Part shown: positions 7,598-15,794 of the stretch, piece by piece | How the letters are laid out: every line of letters starts with the position of its first letter | Numbering within the stretch: the stretch's first letter is position 1 | Source: Flaviflagellibacter rhizophilus | GTDB taxonomy: Bacteria; Pseudomonadota; Alphaproteobacteria; Rhizobiales; Methylopilaceae | Direction: 5' to 3' | DNA length: 64,000 nucleotides | Assembly: GCF_033898525.1 (NCBI RefSeq) | Contig: NZ_JAXAFJ010000007.1 | Location: 115,604-179,603 of the forward strand | Position numbers and translations under genes: made by a program | The notes under the pieces: model-generated | Told to the model about the DNA's origin: nothing | What the model saw: the letters and a program-made list of their open reading frames with translations, nothing else | The model's database searches: none

Positions 7598-10147
7598 TCA
7601 ATGAGGTCGGTTGATCACTTGCGCGGGAGGGAACACCACCTCGGCGAGGGTGCCGGAACCCACAGCGCTTTGCAGTGAAAAGCTGGCGCGATTGGCTTCG
7701 ACGAGCGCTTTGGTCAGCGGCAGGCCGAGCCCCGTGCCGCCCTGCGTGCCGACATTGCCGACCTGACGGAACGGTTCGAGGGCAGTGCTGATCTCCGCTT
7801 CCGTCATGCCGAGCCCGGTATCGCGAATGCGAATCATCGCCTGACCCATCTCGGTCATCGCCGTGGAGACGATGACCTGTCCACCCGACGGCGTGTACCG
7901 CACCGCATTCGACAGCAGGTTCAGCGCGATCTGCTTCAGGCTGCGGGCATCGCCGAGCACCTGGGGCAGCTCCCCTGCCAGCATGGTGCGGATGATGATG
8001 CGGCCCCGGCTTGCCTGTGGCTGCAACAAGGCCACCGACTGGGTCAGGATCTCGTTCAGATCCACCTTTTCGAAGTCCAGTTCGAGGCGGCCGGCCTCGA
8101 TCTTGGAAAGGTCGAGGAGGTCGTTCACCAGACTGATGATGTGCTGCCCCGACGCGTGGATATCGCGCAGATAGTCGCGATACCGGTCGTTGCCGAGCGG
8201 GCCGAACCGCTCCTCGATCATCAACTCCGTGAAGCCGGTGATGGCATTCAACGGCGTGCGGATTTCGTGGCTGATGCGTGCCAGGAAGTCGGACTTCTGC
8301 CGGCTCATGCGCTCCGCCTTCACCTTGGCGGAGCGCAATTCCTCTTCGGTCCGTCGCACCGGCGTCAGGTCTCGCATCACGGCGCAGAAGCGCGGTTCGC
8401 CCGCTTCGTCGATGCGCCCGCATGTCATGAACAGGGGCATGGTGCCGCCGCGGCGCGCGATGCCGACGACGTCACGGCCATCGTTCAGCACGGCTGCGAG
8501 GCCGTTGCCGCGCAGTCCGGCGAGGTAATCGAGCGTCGTCCTGTGGCTCTCGGCGGAAAGCAACATGGAGACGTCGCGGCCTTGCAGCTCCGCTGCCTCG
8601 TAGCCGAACAGGGCCTCGGCGCTGCGGTTCACCGACAGGATGCGGCCCTTGCCGTCGAGGACGAGGACGCCGTCGGTCGCCGTGTCGAGGATCGCGGAAA
8701 GCTCGCGTTCGCCCGACGACCTTTCTTTCGCAGGCTCGGTCTGCCTGACGATGATGAGGCTTGCGGGGAGGCCGCCCCAGAGCACGCTTTTCAGCCGCGC
8801 TTCCACAGCGACCGAGCGTCCGTCGAGCCGACGCAGCCAGACGCCACCACCTTCATCGTCCCTCCGGTTGCCGTCGATCAGTCCGTCCGCGCCTGCTTCC
8901 TCCAGGTCTGCAAGGGTGCCGGCCCCGACCAGATTGAGGAAGGCTGCATTGGCGTGGAGCGGCTCGCCGGATCTGTGAACAAGAAGCGCCCCCGGCAACA
9001 TATCGAGCAAGCCTCGGAGCTCGGACTCGGCGTCCCTTTCGCGCTTCGACGGAGCGGCATGGGCCGGCTCCGGCAGATCTGCTGGCAGATCATCGGCCTG
9101 CTCCGCGTGTTCGCCCCGGCTGGGCCACGCCGCTCCAAGTGCCTGAGCGATCTGCTGGAAGGCCGATCGCTCGCTGGGCTGCAGGTTCGGACGTTCGACG
9201 CCGGGGAAAACGATGATGGGCGAGGGCGCCTGCTCGTTGTCCTGCTCGGCGGTCGGGGCTGTTTCGGCCCCTTCCGCAGCCAGTGCGCGGTCGTCAGCCG
9301 GGCCTTCGCCCAGGCTGTCTTCGTGGTCCCGCTCCGTGAACGAGGGAGCGGTTTGCTCCGGCTCGACGGCATTCGCGGAGGTGGCAGGTCCGATCTCCGG
9401 AGGGAGCGCAACCGGGTCTGTCGGCGATAAGGCCTCTGCCCAGGGTTCGTCACGGACGATCCCGAACCCGCGAAAGCCGATGAAGGCACGGTCGCGGTCG
9501 AACATCGGCAATCCGGAGAGCTCGACCGTCGCTGACCGCTCGCGGGCGGCTCTCCAGCCGATGCTCACGCCGCTCCACGTGTCGCGCCCGTTTAGCAGGG
9601 CGCGCAGGCGGGAGGTGTCCGAGAGGGCGGATCGCTCCAGCAGGCCCTCCCAGTTCTCACCGGGCGAACAGCCAAGTTCATCCGGGAAGTGGGTGATCCG
9701 GCCATCCTGATCAGACTGCCAGGTGAAGCGGCGAGGAGGCCGGACCTCGGCTACTAGCCGCTCGGGCAGTGGTGCCGGATGGGGGCGCTCGTCGGCAGGC
9801 GGTGCCACCGGCCTCGCCGGCACGTAGCGGTCGAGAGCGGTGACCAGAAGGGCGCCCAGTCCCGCAACGTCGATGCGTTCCACGCGCACAGTCAGCAAGG
9901 GTGCGTTCCCGCCATCGTGGAGTCGCACGCGCACCAGTCGGAAACCGGCTCCCTGCAATGGCCATCGCCGCACGTCCTGCAGCAGCGAAGACCAGGCCGT
10001 GGCGCAATCGAGGAGATCCCGTGCCGCGGCATTGGCCCACATCGGCTCGTCGCTCGACGCATCAACCACGAACGCAGGCAGATCGCTTTCCACCCGGGAG
10101 GCAAGCTGCGGAAGCGCCCCGAGCAGTGGGCGGGAGGGATGGGCCAT
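7598..10147 (-). CDS. PAS-domain sensor histidine kinase, PdhS/DivJ/PleC-like
   Basis: A protein of 849 residues from the ATG at 10147; a TTG at 10156 is possible but has no ribosome binding site. The first ~470 residues are low-complexity and Pro/Ala/Glu-rich with PAS-like segments. A clear PAS domain (about 475-600) precedes the HisKA box FLARISHEIRTPLNAI with the phospho-acceptor at about H627, then HATPase motifs NLLSNAVRYTP, DTGLGM and GGTGLGL. The segment ERFGPLGNDRYRDYLRDIHA after the H-box is characteristic of the family that includes DivJ, PleC and Brucella PdhS, which act through DivK on CtrA. No membrane segment is evident, as in PdhS. A CtrA-type box lies 12 bases upstream. Exact orthology is not settled. 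Confidence 0.85.
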   Translation of the reverse strand: MAHPSRPLLGALPQLASRVESDLPAFVVDASSDEPMWANAAARDLLDCATAWSSLLQDVRRWPLQGAGFRLVRVRLHDGGNAPLLTVRVERIDVAGLGALLVTALDRYVPARPVAPPADERPHPAPLPERLVAEVRPPRRFTWQSDQDGRITHFPDELGCSPGENWEGLLERSALSDTSRLRALLNGRDTWSGVSIGWRAARERSATVELSGLPMFDRDRAFIGFRGFGIVRDEPWAEALSPTDPVALPPEIGPATSANAVEPEQTAPSFTERDHEDSLGEGPADDRALAAEGAETAPTAEQDNEQAPSPIIVFPGVERPNLQPSERSAFQQIAQALGAAWPSRGEHAEQADDLPADLPEPAHAAPSKRERDAESELRGLLDMLPGALLVHRSGEPLHANAAFLNLVGAGTLADLEEAGADGLIDGNRRDDEGGGVWLRRLDGRSVAVEARLKSVLWGGLPASLIIVRQTEPAKERSSGERELSAILDTATDGVLVLDGKGRILSVNRSAEALFGYEAAELQGRDVSMLLSAESHRTTLDYLAGLRGNGLAAVLNDGRDVVGIARRGGTMPLFMTCGRIDEAGEPRFCAVMRDLTPVRRTEEELRSAKVKAERMSRQKSDFLARISHEIRTPLNAITGFTELMIEERFGPLGNDRYRDYLRDIHASGQHIISLVNDLLDLSKIEAGRLELDFEKVDLNEILTQSVALLQPQASRGRIIIRTMLAGELPQVLGDARSLKQIALNLLSNAVRYTPSGGQVIVSTAMTEMGQAMIRIRDTGLGMTEAEISTALEPFRQVGNVGTQGGTGLGLPLTKALVEANRASFSLQSAVGSGTLAEVVFPPAQVINRPH

Positions 10148-10158
10148 GTTCGCCAAGG

Positions 10159-10173
10159 TTAATAAGGATTTAA
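10159..10173. promoter_or_regulatory. CtrA-type binding box upstream of the sensor kinase
   Basis: On plus the sequence is TTAA-taaggat-TTAA, a perfect match to the TTAA-N7-TTAA consensus of the cell-cycle regulator CtrA. Read toward the kinase gene it continues as TTAACC, the longer consensus form. It ends 12 bases from the kinase ATG. Confidence 0.7.
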
Positions 10174-10283
10174 CGGATTAGATCATGCTTTCCCGATGTG
10201 CGCACCAGCCCCTGTGGTGCACAGGGTATTTCGCTGATCGCATGGTTAACGCCGCGACGGCTAAAAACGCGCGAGGATCACTC

Positions 10284-10312
10284 TTGCCCGCAGGCGCGAA
10301 TTCTCCTAGGTA
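10284..10312 (+). promoter_or_regulatory. sigma-70 promoter of tRNA-His
   Basis: TTGCCC (10284-10289) and TAGGTA (10307-10312) are separated by exactly 17 bases. Transcription would begin near 10319, about 18 bases before the tRNA. Confidence 0.6.
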
Positions 10313-10336
10313 AGCGCGGATCGGCCAAGCCGTCGT

Positions 10337-10413
10337 GCAGCTATAGCTCAGTTGGTTAGAGCACCAGATTGTGGATCTGGGGGTCCCCCGTTCGAGCCGG
10401 GGTAGCTGTACCA
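10337..10413 (+). tRNA. tRNA-His (anticodon GTG), lacking encoded G-1 and with A73
   Basis: A 77-base cloverleaf: acceptor gcagcta/tagctgt (G1 opposite U72), D-stem gctc/gagc, anticodon stem ccaga/tctgg with loop TTGTGGA, T-stem ccccg/cgggg with loop ttcgagc, discriminator A at 10410 and encoded CCA. The anticodon GTG assigns histidine. The base before G1 is T, so the normally universal G-1 is not encoded, and position 73 is A instead of C. Both features are the known alphaproteobacterial exception, in which HisRS has changed its recognition. Confidence 0.96.
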
Positions 10414-10457
10414 TCTTCCTCCATTGGCACCGCTGATGCCGTCGAAGCTGAACCTCC

Positions 10458-10670
10458 ATGGCTGACGAGCCCGTCAAGGGACCTGCATCCTACTTCCCGT
10501 CCATCGAGAAGAAGTACGGCAAACCGATCGCGGAATGGCTTGAGGTGATCCGTACTCACCAGCCTGCGAAGCACATGGAATTAGTCGCCCTGCTGAAGAC
10601 GGACCACGGCCTGGGGCACGGCCACGCCAATGCGCTCGTGGCCTATGCTCTCGCCGCGGAGAAGGGCTAG
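10458..10670 (+). CDS. DUF4287 small protein
   Basis: A 70-residue acidic cytoplasmic protein. The segments SYFPSIEKKYGKP, EWLEVIRTHQPAKHMELVALLK and GLGHGHANALVAYAL match the DUF4287 family, which is found alone or as part of larger proteins and has no established function. It begins 44 bases after tRNA-His and may share its promoter. No strong ribosome binding site is seen before the ATG. Confidence 0.75.
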   Translation: MADEPVKGPASYFPSIEKKYGKPIAEWLEVIRTHQPAKHMELVALLKTDHGLGHGHANALVAYALAAEKG

Positions 10671-10777
10671 TCCCCTCGTCGGTGATAGCTCCGCATCCGG
10701 CGGACCAAGACCATTTCTGTATTGACCGTTAAGTGCCGTTCCTGTCCAAGCGTGGATCTTTCACGCATGGTCAGAGC

Positions 10778-11980
10778 ATGACGCGCCGAACATTGAGCCG
10801 CGAATCCGCATTCTGGGTATCGGCAGCTGTGGTCGTTCACACCCTGTGGACCAGCGCGGCCCCCAGCATGACTTATCCTCTCTACGCGGAGAGGTGGGAC
10901 CTGACTCCGACGATGACGACGGCGATCTTCGCCGTCTATCCCATCGCTGTGGTCGCGGCGCTGATCCTCTTCGGGGACCTTTCCGATCATGTGGGCCGCC
11001 GCACGGCCATGCTTCTCGGTGTGGCGAGTTCGGCGCTTGGCGTGTTCCTGTTCGCCGTGGCGCCGGATTATCTGTGGGTGCTTGTCGGTCGTGCGTTCAT
11101 GGGCGTCGGCGTCGGACTCTCGACCAGCCCCGCCACCGCCGCGCTTGTCGAGTTCGGTCCACCCGACAGCGGTACCCGGGCAAGTGTCGTGACCACGGCG
11201 GCTCAGGCCGTAGGGCTCGCGCTGGCGCTTCTGATCGGCGGAGCGCTCATCGAATACGCGCCGTTTCCGACGCACCTGAATTTCTGGGTGCTGTTCGGCG
11301 TCCTCGCTGCGATCTTCATGGCTGCCTGGTTCTTGCCTCATCACACATCGGGAGAGGCGAAGGGACGGTGGCGGCCGCGTGCGCTGTCGGTGCCGCGCAG
11401 CCTGTGGAAGATCTTCGCGGCTTCGACCATCGCGGCTACGGCAGGCTTTGCTATCGGAACGCTGATGCTGTCCCTCGGCGCCCAGATCGCTCGCGATCTG
11501 GTGGGCTCCGACAATGTGCTGGTCAACGGTGCCTGCCTTGCCTTGTTCGCAGGCGTGGTGGGCGTGGCGGCCCTTGTCTCGAAGCGGTTTTCCGCGCGGA
11601 TCCTCATCGTCGCGGGCGGGCTTGCAGCGGCCTTGTCCATGGCGCTCATCGCAATCTCCGCGGCGCTTCATTCATTGCCAATTTTCCTGGCGGCGGCGGT
11701 TGCGGCTGGGGCCGGCTACAGCCTGATGTTCGTGGGTGGGCTCGCGCTCATCAATGCCCACGCGCCGGTGCATCACCGCGCCGCGACGCTCTCCGCCCTC
11801 TACTTCGTGGCTTATCTCGTGCAGGGCGTGTCGGCGCTCCTGCTTGGCCGCGCCGCCACCCTGTGGGGGCTTGAGCGCGCAATGGATCTCGGCGGCGCCA
11901 CGACCGCTGCTATGAGCCTTGCCGCCGCCGGGCTTGCGCTTCTCTATGCCCGCCCGGTCAGCCCGCCGCTTCGCGGATGA
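10778..11980 (+). CDS. major facilitator superfamily transporter
   Basis: A roughly 400-residue inner-membrane protein with about 12 hydrophobic segments. The loop between segments 2 and 3 carries FGDLSDHVGRRTAMLLG, the MFS signature (G-x-x-x-D-x-x-G-R-R/K). It resembles drug or sugar efflux carriers of the DHA/arabinose type; the substrate is unknown. I chose the ATG at 10778 (MTRRTLS) over a GTG at 10733, because the extra 15 residues are polar and not MFS-like. Its last 23 bases overlap the end of the convergent LysR gene. Confidence 0.85.
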   Translation: MTRRTLSRESAFWVSAAVVVHTLWTSAAPSMTYPLYAERWDLTPTMTTAIFAVYPIAVVAALILFGDLSDHVGRRTAMLLGVASSALGVFLFAVAPDYLWVLVGRAFMGVGVGLSTSPATAALVEFGPPDSGTRASVVTTAAQAVGLALALLIGGALIEYAPFPTHLNFWVLFGVLAAIFMAAWFLPHHTSGEAKGRWRPRALSVPRSLWKIFAASTIAATAGFAIGTLMLSLGAQIARDLVGSDNVLVNGACLALFAGVVGVAALVSKRFSARILIVAGGLAAALSMALIAISAALHSLPIFLAAAVAAGAGYSLMFVGGLALINAHAPVHHRAATLSALYFVAYLVQGVSALLLGRAATLWGLERAMDLGGATTAAMSLAAAGLALLYARPVSPPLRG

Positions 11981-12854
11981 AGGTCTCGCGATCCCGTGCC
12001 ACGGCTTGCAGGATGCATGCGTAGACCTCCTGGACGCGCCGGGTGCCGTGGGTGTCCGGATGGGTGGTCATCCAATAGCTGCGGCGAAAGTGGAGGTGCG
12101 GAAGCACACGCCTGAGATCCTGGTGCCGTGCGGCCACGTAGTCGTGAATGATGCCCACGCCGTGGCCAGCGCGGATGGCCGCCAGCTGTCCGGCCACGCT
12201 GCCGCATTCGAACCGTCGCGGCATCAGGCGGCGCAGGGTCGCGGCGTAATCGAGCGCACTGCTGTAGGAGAATTCCTCCACCTGCGTCACATGCAGGCGC
12301 GTTCGCAGGTCCTCCTCCGAGACGATCGCTCCGATCCGCTCTAGGTGCGATGCCGCTGCGTAGACCCCGAGCGTGTAGTCGCTGAGCTTTCGGGTGACGA
12401 GGCGTCCCCGGTTCGGCCTGTCCAGCACGATGGCGATGTCGGCTTCACGCCGCGACAGCGAGAAGGTGCGGGGCAGGGGCACCAACTGCACGACGAGGTC
12501 CGGATGCTGTTCGCCCAAGCCAGCGAGGGCCGGCGCCAGCACGCTGTTGCCGAGACCCTCGGGCGCGCCCACTCGAACGGTACCGCTGACGGCGGTCGAG
12601 GTGCCGGAGAGGGCCGCGGCTGCGCGGAGAAAAGCGCTCTCGGCGGCCTCGGCGGCCACGAGGAACTGTTCGCCCGCAGGTGTCAGGGCGCAGCCGGCGT
12701 TGAGGCGCTCCACAAGCTTGGTGCCGAGATCCGTTTCCAGCGCGGTCAACTGCCGTGCCACGGTGGCGTGGTTCACCCCCAGCCGTCGTGCGGCACCGAG
12801 CAACTGTCCCGTGCGGGCGACGGCGAGAAAGATGCGGGCCTGATCCCAGTCCAT
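11958..12854 (-). CDS. LysR family transcriptional regulator
   Basis: A 298-residue LTTR. The N-terminal winged helix-turn-helix reads RIFLAVARTGQLLGAARRLGVNHATVARQLTALE when its overlapping pieces are joined, and a periplasmic-binding-like effector domain follows from about residue 90. It is divergent from mmsA with a 93-base gap that contains a TTGAG-N8-CTCAA repeat. By the usual LTTR logic it probably controls mmsA and perhaps itself. The effector is unknown; a valine or propionate catabolic intermediate is a guess from context. Confidence 0.9.
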   Translation of the reverse strand: MDWDQARIFLAVARTGQLLGAARRLGVNHATVARQLTALETDLGTKLVERLNAGCALTPAGEQFLVAAEAAESAFLRAAAALSGTSTAVSGTVRVGAPEGLGNSVLAPALAGLGEQHPDLVVQLVPLPRTFSLSRREADIAIVLDRPNRGRLVTRKLSDYTLGVYAAASHLERIGAIVSEEDLRTRLHVTQVEEFSYSSALDYAATLRRLMPRRFECGSVAGQLAAIRAGHGVGIIHDYVAARHQDLRRVLPHLHFRRSYWMTTHPDTHGTRRVQEVYACILQAVARDRETFIREAAG

Positions 12855-12894
12855 CGGCTACGGTTTCCGCACAACAAGGCTGCATTATCGCGCC

Positions 12895-12912
12895 TTGAGC
12901 TGCAGTTCTCAA
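12895..12912. promoter_or_regulatory. candidate LysR operator between the LysR gene and mmsA
   Basis: TTGAG-ctgcagtt-CTCAA is an interrupted inverted repeat of the T-N11-A type favoured by LysR regulators. It is followed by a second small repeat, CTTGC-tctgct-GCAAG (12913-12928). The element lies midway between the two divergent starts. Confidence 0.45.
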
Positions 12913-12947
12913 CTTGCTCTGCTGCAAGAAAGCGGAGCTCGGCAGCA

Positions 12948-14444
12948 ATGATCACGATCAACCATTTCATCGGTGGCCGTCAGGCCGAGGGGCGCGGCAC
13001 CCGCACGAGCGCCGTCTACAATCCGGCGACCGGCGCGCAGACGGGCAGCATCACCATTGCGGATGCCGACGAGGTGCGCGCCGCCATAGCCCGGGCGCAG
13101 GATGCGTTCCCGAAATGGGCCGCCACGACGCCGCTGCGCCGCGCCCGCATCCTCAACGCCTTCCTGCGCATTCTGGATGAACGGATCGACCAGCTTGCCG
13201 CCGTCATCACGGCCGAGCACGGCAAGGTGCTGAGCGACGCCAAAGGCGAGATCCAGCGCGGCATGGAGGTGGTGGAGTTCGCCACCGCAGCCCCGATCCT
13301 GCTGAAGGGCGAGTTCACCGAGAATGTCGGCACCCGCGTCGACAGCCATTCCCTGCGCCAGCCGCTTGGCGTGGTGGCCGGCATCACGCCGTTCAACTTT
13401 CCGGCAATGGTCCCGATGTGGATGTTCCCGGTCGCCTTGGCCTGCGGAAACTGCTTCGTGCTGAAGCCTTCGGAGCGCGATCCTTCGGCTTCGCTGCTCA
13501 TCGCGGAATGGCTGACGGAGGCCGGGCTTCCGGACGGCGTGTTTACCGTCCTGCAGGGCGACAAGGAGACGGTCGACGCGCTGCTGGCCGATCCCGGCAT
13601 CGTGGCCGTCAGCTTCGTCGGTTCGACGCCGATCGCACGTCACATCTACCAGACCGCCACGGCGGCCGGTAAGCGCTGCCAAGCCTTGGGCGGCGCCAAG
13701 AACCACATGATCATCATGCCGGATGCCGACATGGATCAGGCCGTCGATGCCCTGATGGGCGCGGCCTATGGCTCCGCCGGGGAGCGCTGCATGGCGATCT
13801 CGGTCGCCGTTCCGGTTGGCGAGAAGACGGCCGATGCCCTGATGGAGCGGCTGGTGCCCCGCGTTCGCGCCCTGAAGATCGGACCCGGCACCGATCCCGA
13901 GGCCGAGATGGGGCCGGTGGTGACGAAGCCGCACATGGAGCGCATCAAGGGCTATATCGATGAAGGAGTGGCCGCTGGCGCGGAGCTCGTCGTCGACGGG
14001 CGCGGCTTCCGGATGCAGGGCTACGAGGACGGCTACTTCGTCGGCGGCACGCTGTTCGACCGCGTGACGGAAGATATGTCGATCTACCGCGAGGAGATCT
14101 TCGGGCCCGTGCTGTCCGTGGTGCGCGCCGACAGCTACGCCACCGCCGCGCGACTCATCAACGAGCACGAATTCGGCAACGGCACGGCCATCTTCACCCG
14201 CGATGGTGATGCAGCGCGCGAGTTCGCCCACCAGATCCAGGTCGGCATGATCGGCATCAATGTCCCGATCCCGGTGCCGATGGCGTTCCATTCCTTCGGC
14301 GGCTGGAAGGCCTCGATGTTCGGCGATCACCACATGCACGGCTCCGAAGGCGTGCGCTTCTACACGAGGCTCAAGACCATCACGACGCGCTGGCCGACGG
14401 GCATCCGCTCGGGCGCCGATTTCATCATGCCGACCATGAAGTAG
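12948..14444 (+). CDS. mmsA: methylmalonate-semialdehyde dehydrogenase (CoA-acylating)
   Basis: A 498-residue aldehyde dehydrogenase. The N-terminus MITINHFIGGR is typical of MmsA. The substrate loop has GITPFNFPAMVPMWMFP, and the catalytic cysteine is C281 in YGSAGERCMAIS. It converts methylmalonate semialdehyde to propionyl-CoA in valine degradation and malonate semialdehyde to acetyl-CoA in inositol degradation. The open frame extends 603 bases upstream, but that part is a shadow of the LysR gene. The ATG at 12948 is preceded by a modest GGAG. It stands alone with a LysR regulator divergent from it and a hairpin downstream. Confidence 0.93.
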   Translation: MITINHFIGGRQAEGRGTRTSAVYNPATGAQTGSITIADADEVRAAIARAQDAFPKWAATTPLRRARILNAFLRILDERIDQLAAVITAEHGKVLSDAKGEIQRGMEVVEFATAAPILLKGEFTENVGTRVDSHSLRQPLGVVAGITPFNFPAMVPMWMFPVALACGNCFVLKPSERDPSASLLIAEWLTEAGLPDGVFTVLQGDKETVDALLADPGIVAVSFVGSTPIARHIYQTATAAGKRCQALGGAKNHMIIMPDADMDQAVDALMGAAYGSAGERCMAISVAVPVGEKTADALMERLVPRVRALKIGPGTDPEAEMGPVVTKPHMERIKGYIDEGVAAGAELVVDGRGFRMQGYEDGYFVGGTLFDRVTEDMSIYREEIFGPVLSVVRADSYATAARLINEHEFGNGTAIFTRDGDAAREFAHQIQVGMIGINVPIPVPMAFHSFGGWKASMFGDHHMHGSEGVRFYTRLKTITTRWPTGIRSGADFIMPTMK

Positions 14445-14452
14445 GCCCGTGC

Positions 14453-14478
14453 GGGAGGGTACCGTCCGGAACCCTCCC
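14453..14478 (+). terminator. probable mmsA terminator hairpin
   Basis: GGGAGGGT (14453-14460) and ACCCTCCC (14471-14478) form a perfect 8-bp stem with a 10-base loop 8 bases after the mmsA stop. The T-rich run that follows is short and delayed, so termination may be partial. Its presence argues against the P450 gene starting at the GTG at 14449. Confidence 0.5.
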
Positions 14479-14520
14479 ATCCGCCGCTTGGTTTTCCGGT
14501 CTGAAGGCCGGGACACCACT

Positions 14521-15780
14521 TTGGCAGTTAGACAGACCATCCCGCGTGCGCGGGAATTCGACAGCTCGCTCGCCTTCCTGCGCGAGGGCTACACCTTTGT
14601 GTCCAGCCGCTGCGACGCGCTGGGAAGCGACCTGTTCCGCACGCGCATCATGATGTCGCCTGTCGTGTGCATGCGAGGCGCCGAGGCAGCCGGCAGATTC
14701 TACGAGGGCGATCGGTTCACACGGAAGCGCGCAATGCCGCCCCACGTGCTGTGGCTGCTGCAGGACCAGGGCAGCGTGCAGACGCTGGACGCGGAGGAAC
14801 ACCGCCATCGCAAGCGTGTGTTCCTGAGGATGCTGCTGGATCCCGAGGCCATTGCGCGGTTGGCCCGGACGTTCCGGGGTGAACTGAACCGTGTGGTGCG
14901 CAGCGACGGGGCGCATTCCGCGCTGTCCGTGCAAGACATGATGCAGGAGGCACTGGCGCGCGCAGCGGCCCTCTGGGCCGGCGTTCCCTTTGCCGAGGAG
15001 GAAGCCGCTGCCCGCATGCGTGAACTCGCCGCGATGGTGGAGAATGCCGGCTCGATCGGCCCCTCGAACTGGGGCGCCATCCTCCTGAGGCAGAGGACCG
15101 AACGCTGGGGCAAGGGCAAGATCGAGGATATCCGCGATGGACGTCTGAGCATCGCTGACGATGCTCCGGCCGCGATCATCGCGTCGCACCGGGACTTGGG
15201 CGGCGAATTGCTGCCTGCGTCTATCGCGGCCGTAGAACTCATCAACATCCTGCGCCCGACTTTGGCCGTGGCGAACTTCATCACCTTCGCGGCCTTGGCC
15301 TTGCACGAGCATACTCGCTGGGTCGAAATATTCCGGGAGGACGGCCATGACGAGCTCCGCCCCTTCGCGCAGGAGGTGCGGCGCTATTACCCGTTCTTCC
15401 CGGTCGTTGCGGGACGTGTGCGCAAGCCGTTCGACTGGAGCGGCCATCACTTCGCCGCGCGTGATTGGGTGATGCTGGACCTCTACGGCACCAATCACGA
15501 TGGCCGGATCTGGGAAGAGCCCGGCAGCTTCCGCCCCGAGCGCTTCCGTGACTGGAGCGGCGATGCAAACACGCTGATCCCGCAGGGCGGGGGATTTGCC
15601 GACACTGGACACCGGTGCCCGGGCGAAGAGATCACCCTGGCGCTCATCGAGGAAGCTGTCGGCTTCCTCACCCGCGATATCCGCTACAGCGTGCCGCCGC
15701 AGGACCTCGACTTCAGCCTGTCCAGCTTGCCGGCGCTGCCGAAAAGCCGGTTCCTGATGGCGGACATCGCACCCGCCTGA
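14521..15780 (+). CDS. cytochrome P450, CYP152-type fatty acid peroxygenase
   Basis: A 419-residue protein from the TTG at 14521; a GTG at 14449 would add 24 residues with no family counterpart. The haem ligand is C366 in GHRCPGEE, preceded by IPQGGG. The I-helix has the CYP152 replacement of the acid-alcohol pair by Arg-Pro (R245-P246 in NILRPTLAV), the site that binds the fatty acid carboxylate. DLYGTNHDGRIWEEP and RPERF are also shared with Bacillus P450-BSbeta. The family hydroxylates, or in some members decarboxylates, fatty acids using hydrogen peroxide without a redox partner. No partner gene is nearby. Confidence 0.9.
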   Translation: MAVRQTIPRAREFDSSLAFLREGYTFVSSRCDALGSDLFRTRIMMSPVVCMRGAEAAGRFYEGDRFTRKRAMPPHVLWLLQDQGSVQTLDAEEHRHRKRVFLRMLLDPEAIARLARTFRGELNRVVRSDGAHSALSVQDMMQEALARAAALWAGVPFAEEEAAARMRELAAMVENAGSIGPSNWGAILLRQRTERWGKGKIEDIRDGRLSIADDAPAAIIASHRDLGGELLPASIAAVELINILRPTLAVANFITFAALALHEHTRWVEIFREDGHDELRPFAQEVRRYYPFFPVVAGRVRKPFDWSGHHFAARDWVMLDLYGTNHDGRIWEEPGSFRPERFRDWSGDANTLIPQGGGFADTGHRCPGEEITLALIEEAVGFLTRDIRYSVPPQDLDFSLSSLPALPKSRFLMADIAPA

Positions 15781-15794
15781 TCTGCGGGCGCGCC

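Noticed and set aside
12345..12947. An upstream extension of mmsA by 201 codons
   Set aside because: It is antisense to the LysR gene and has no aldehyde dehydrogenase content; the real N-terminus is at 12948.
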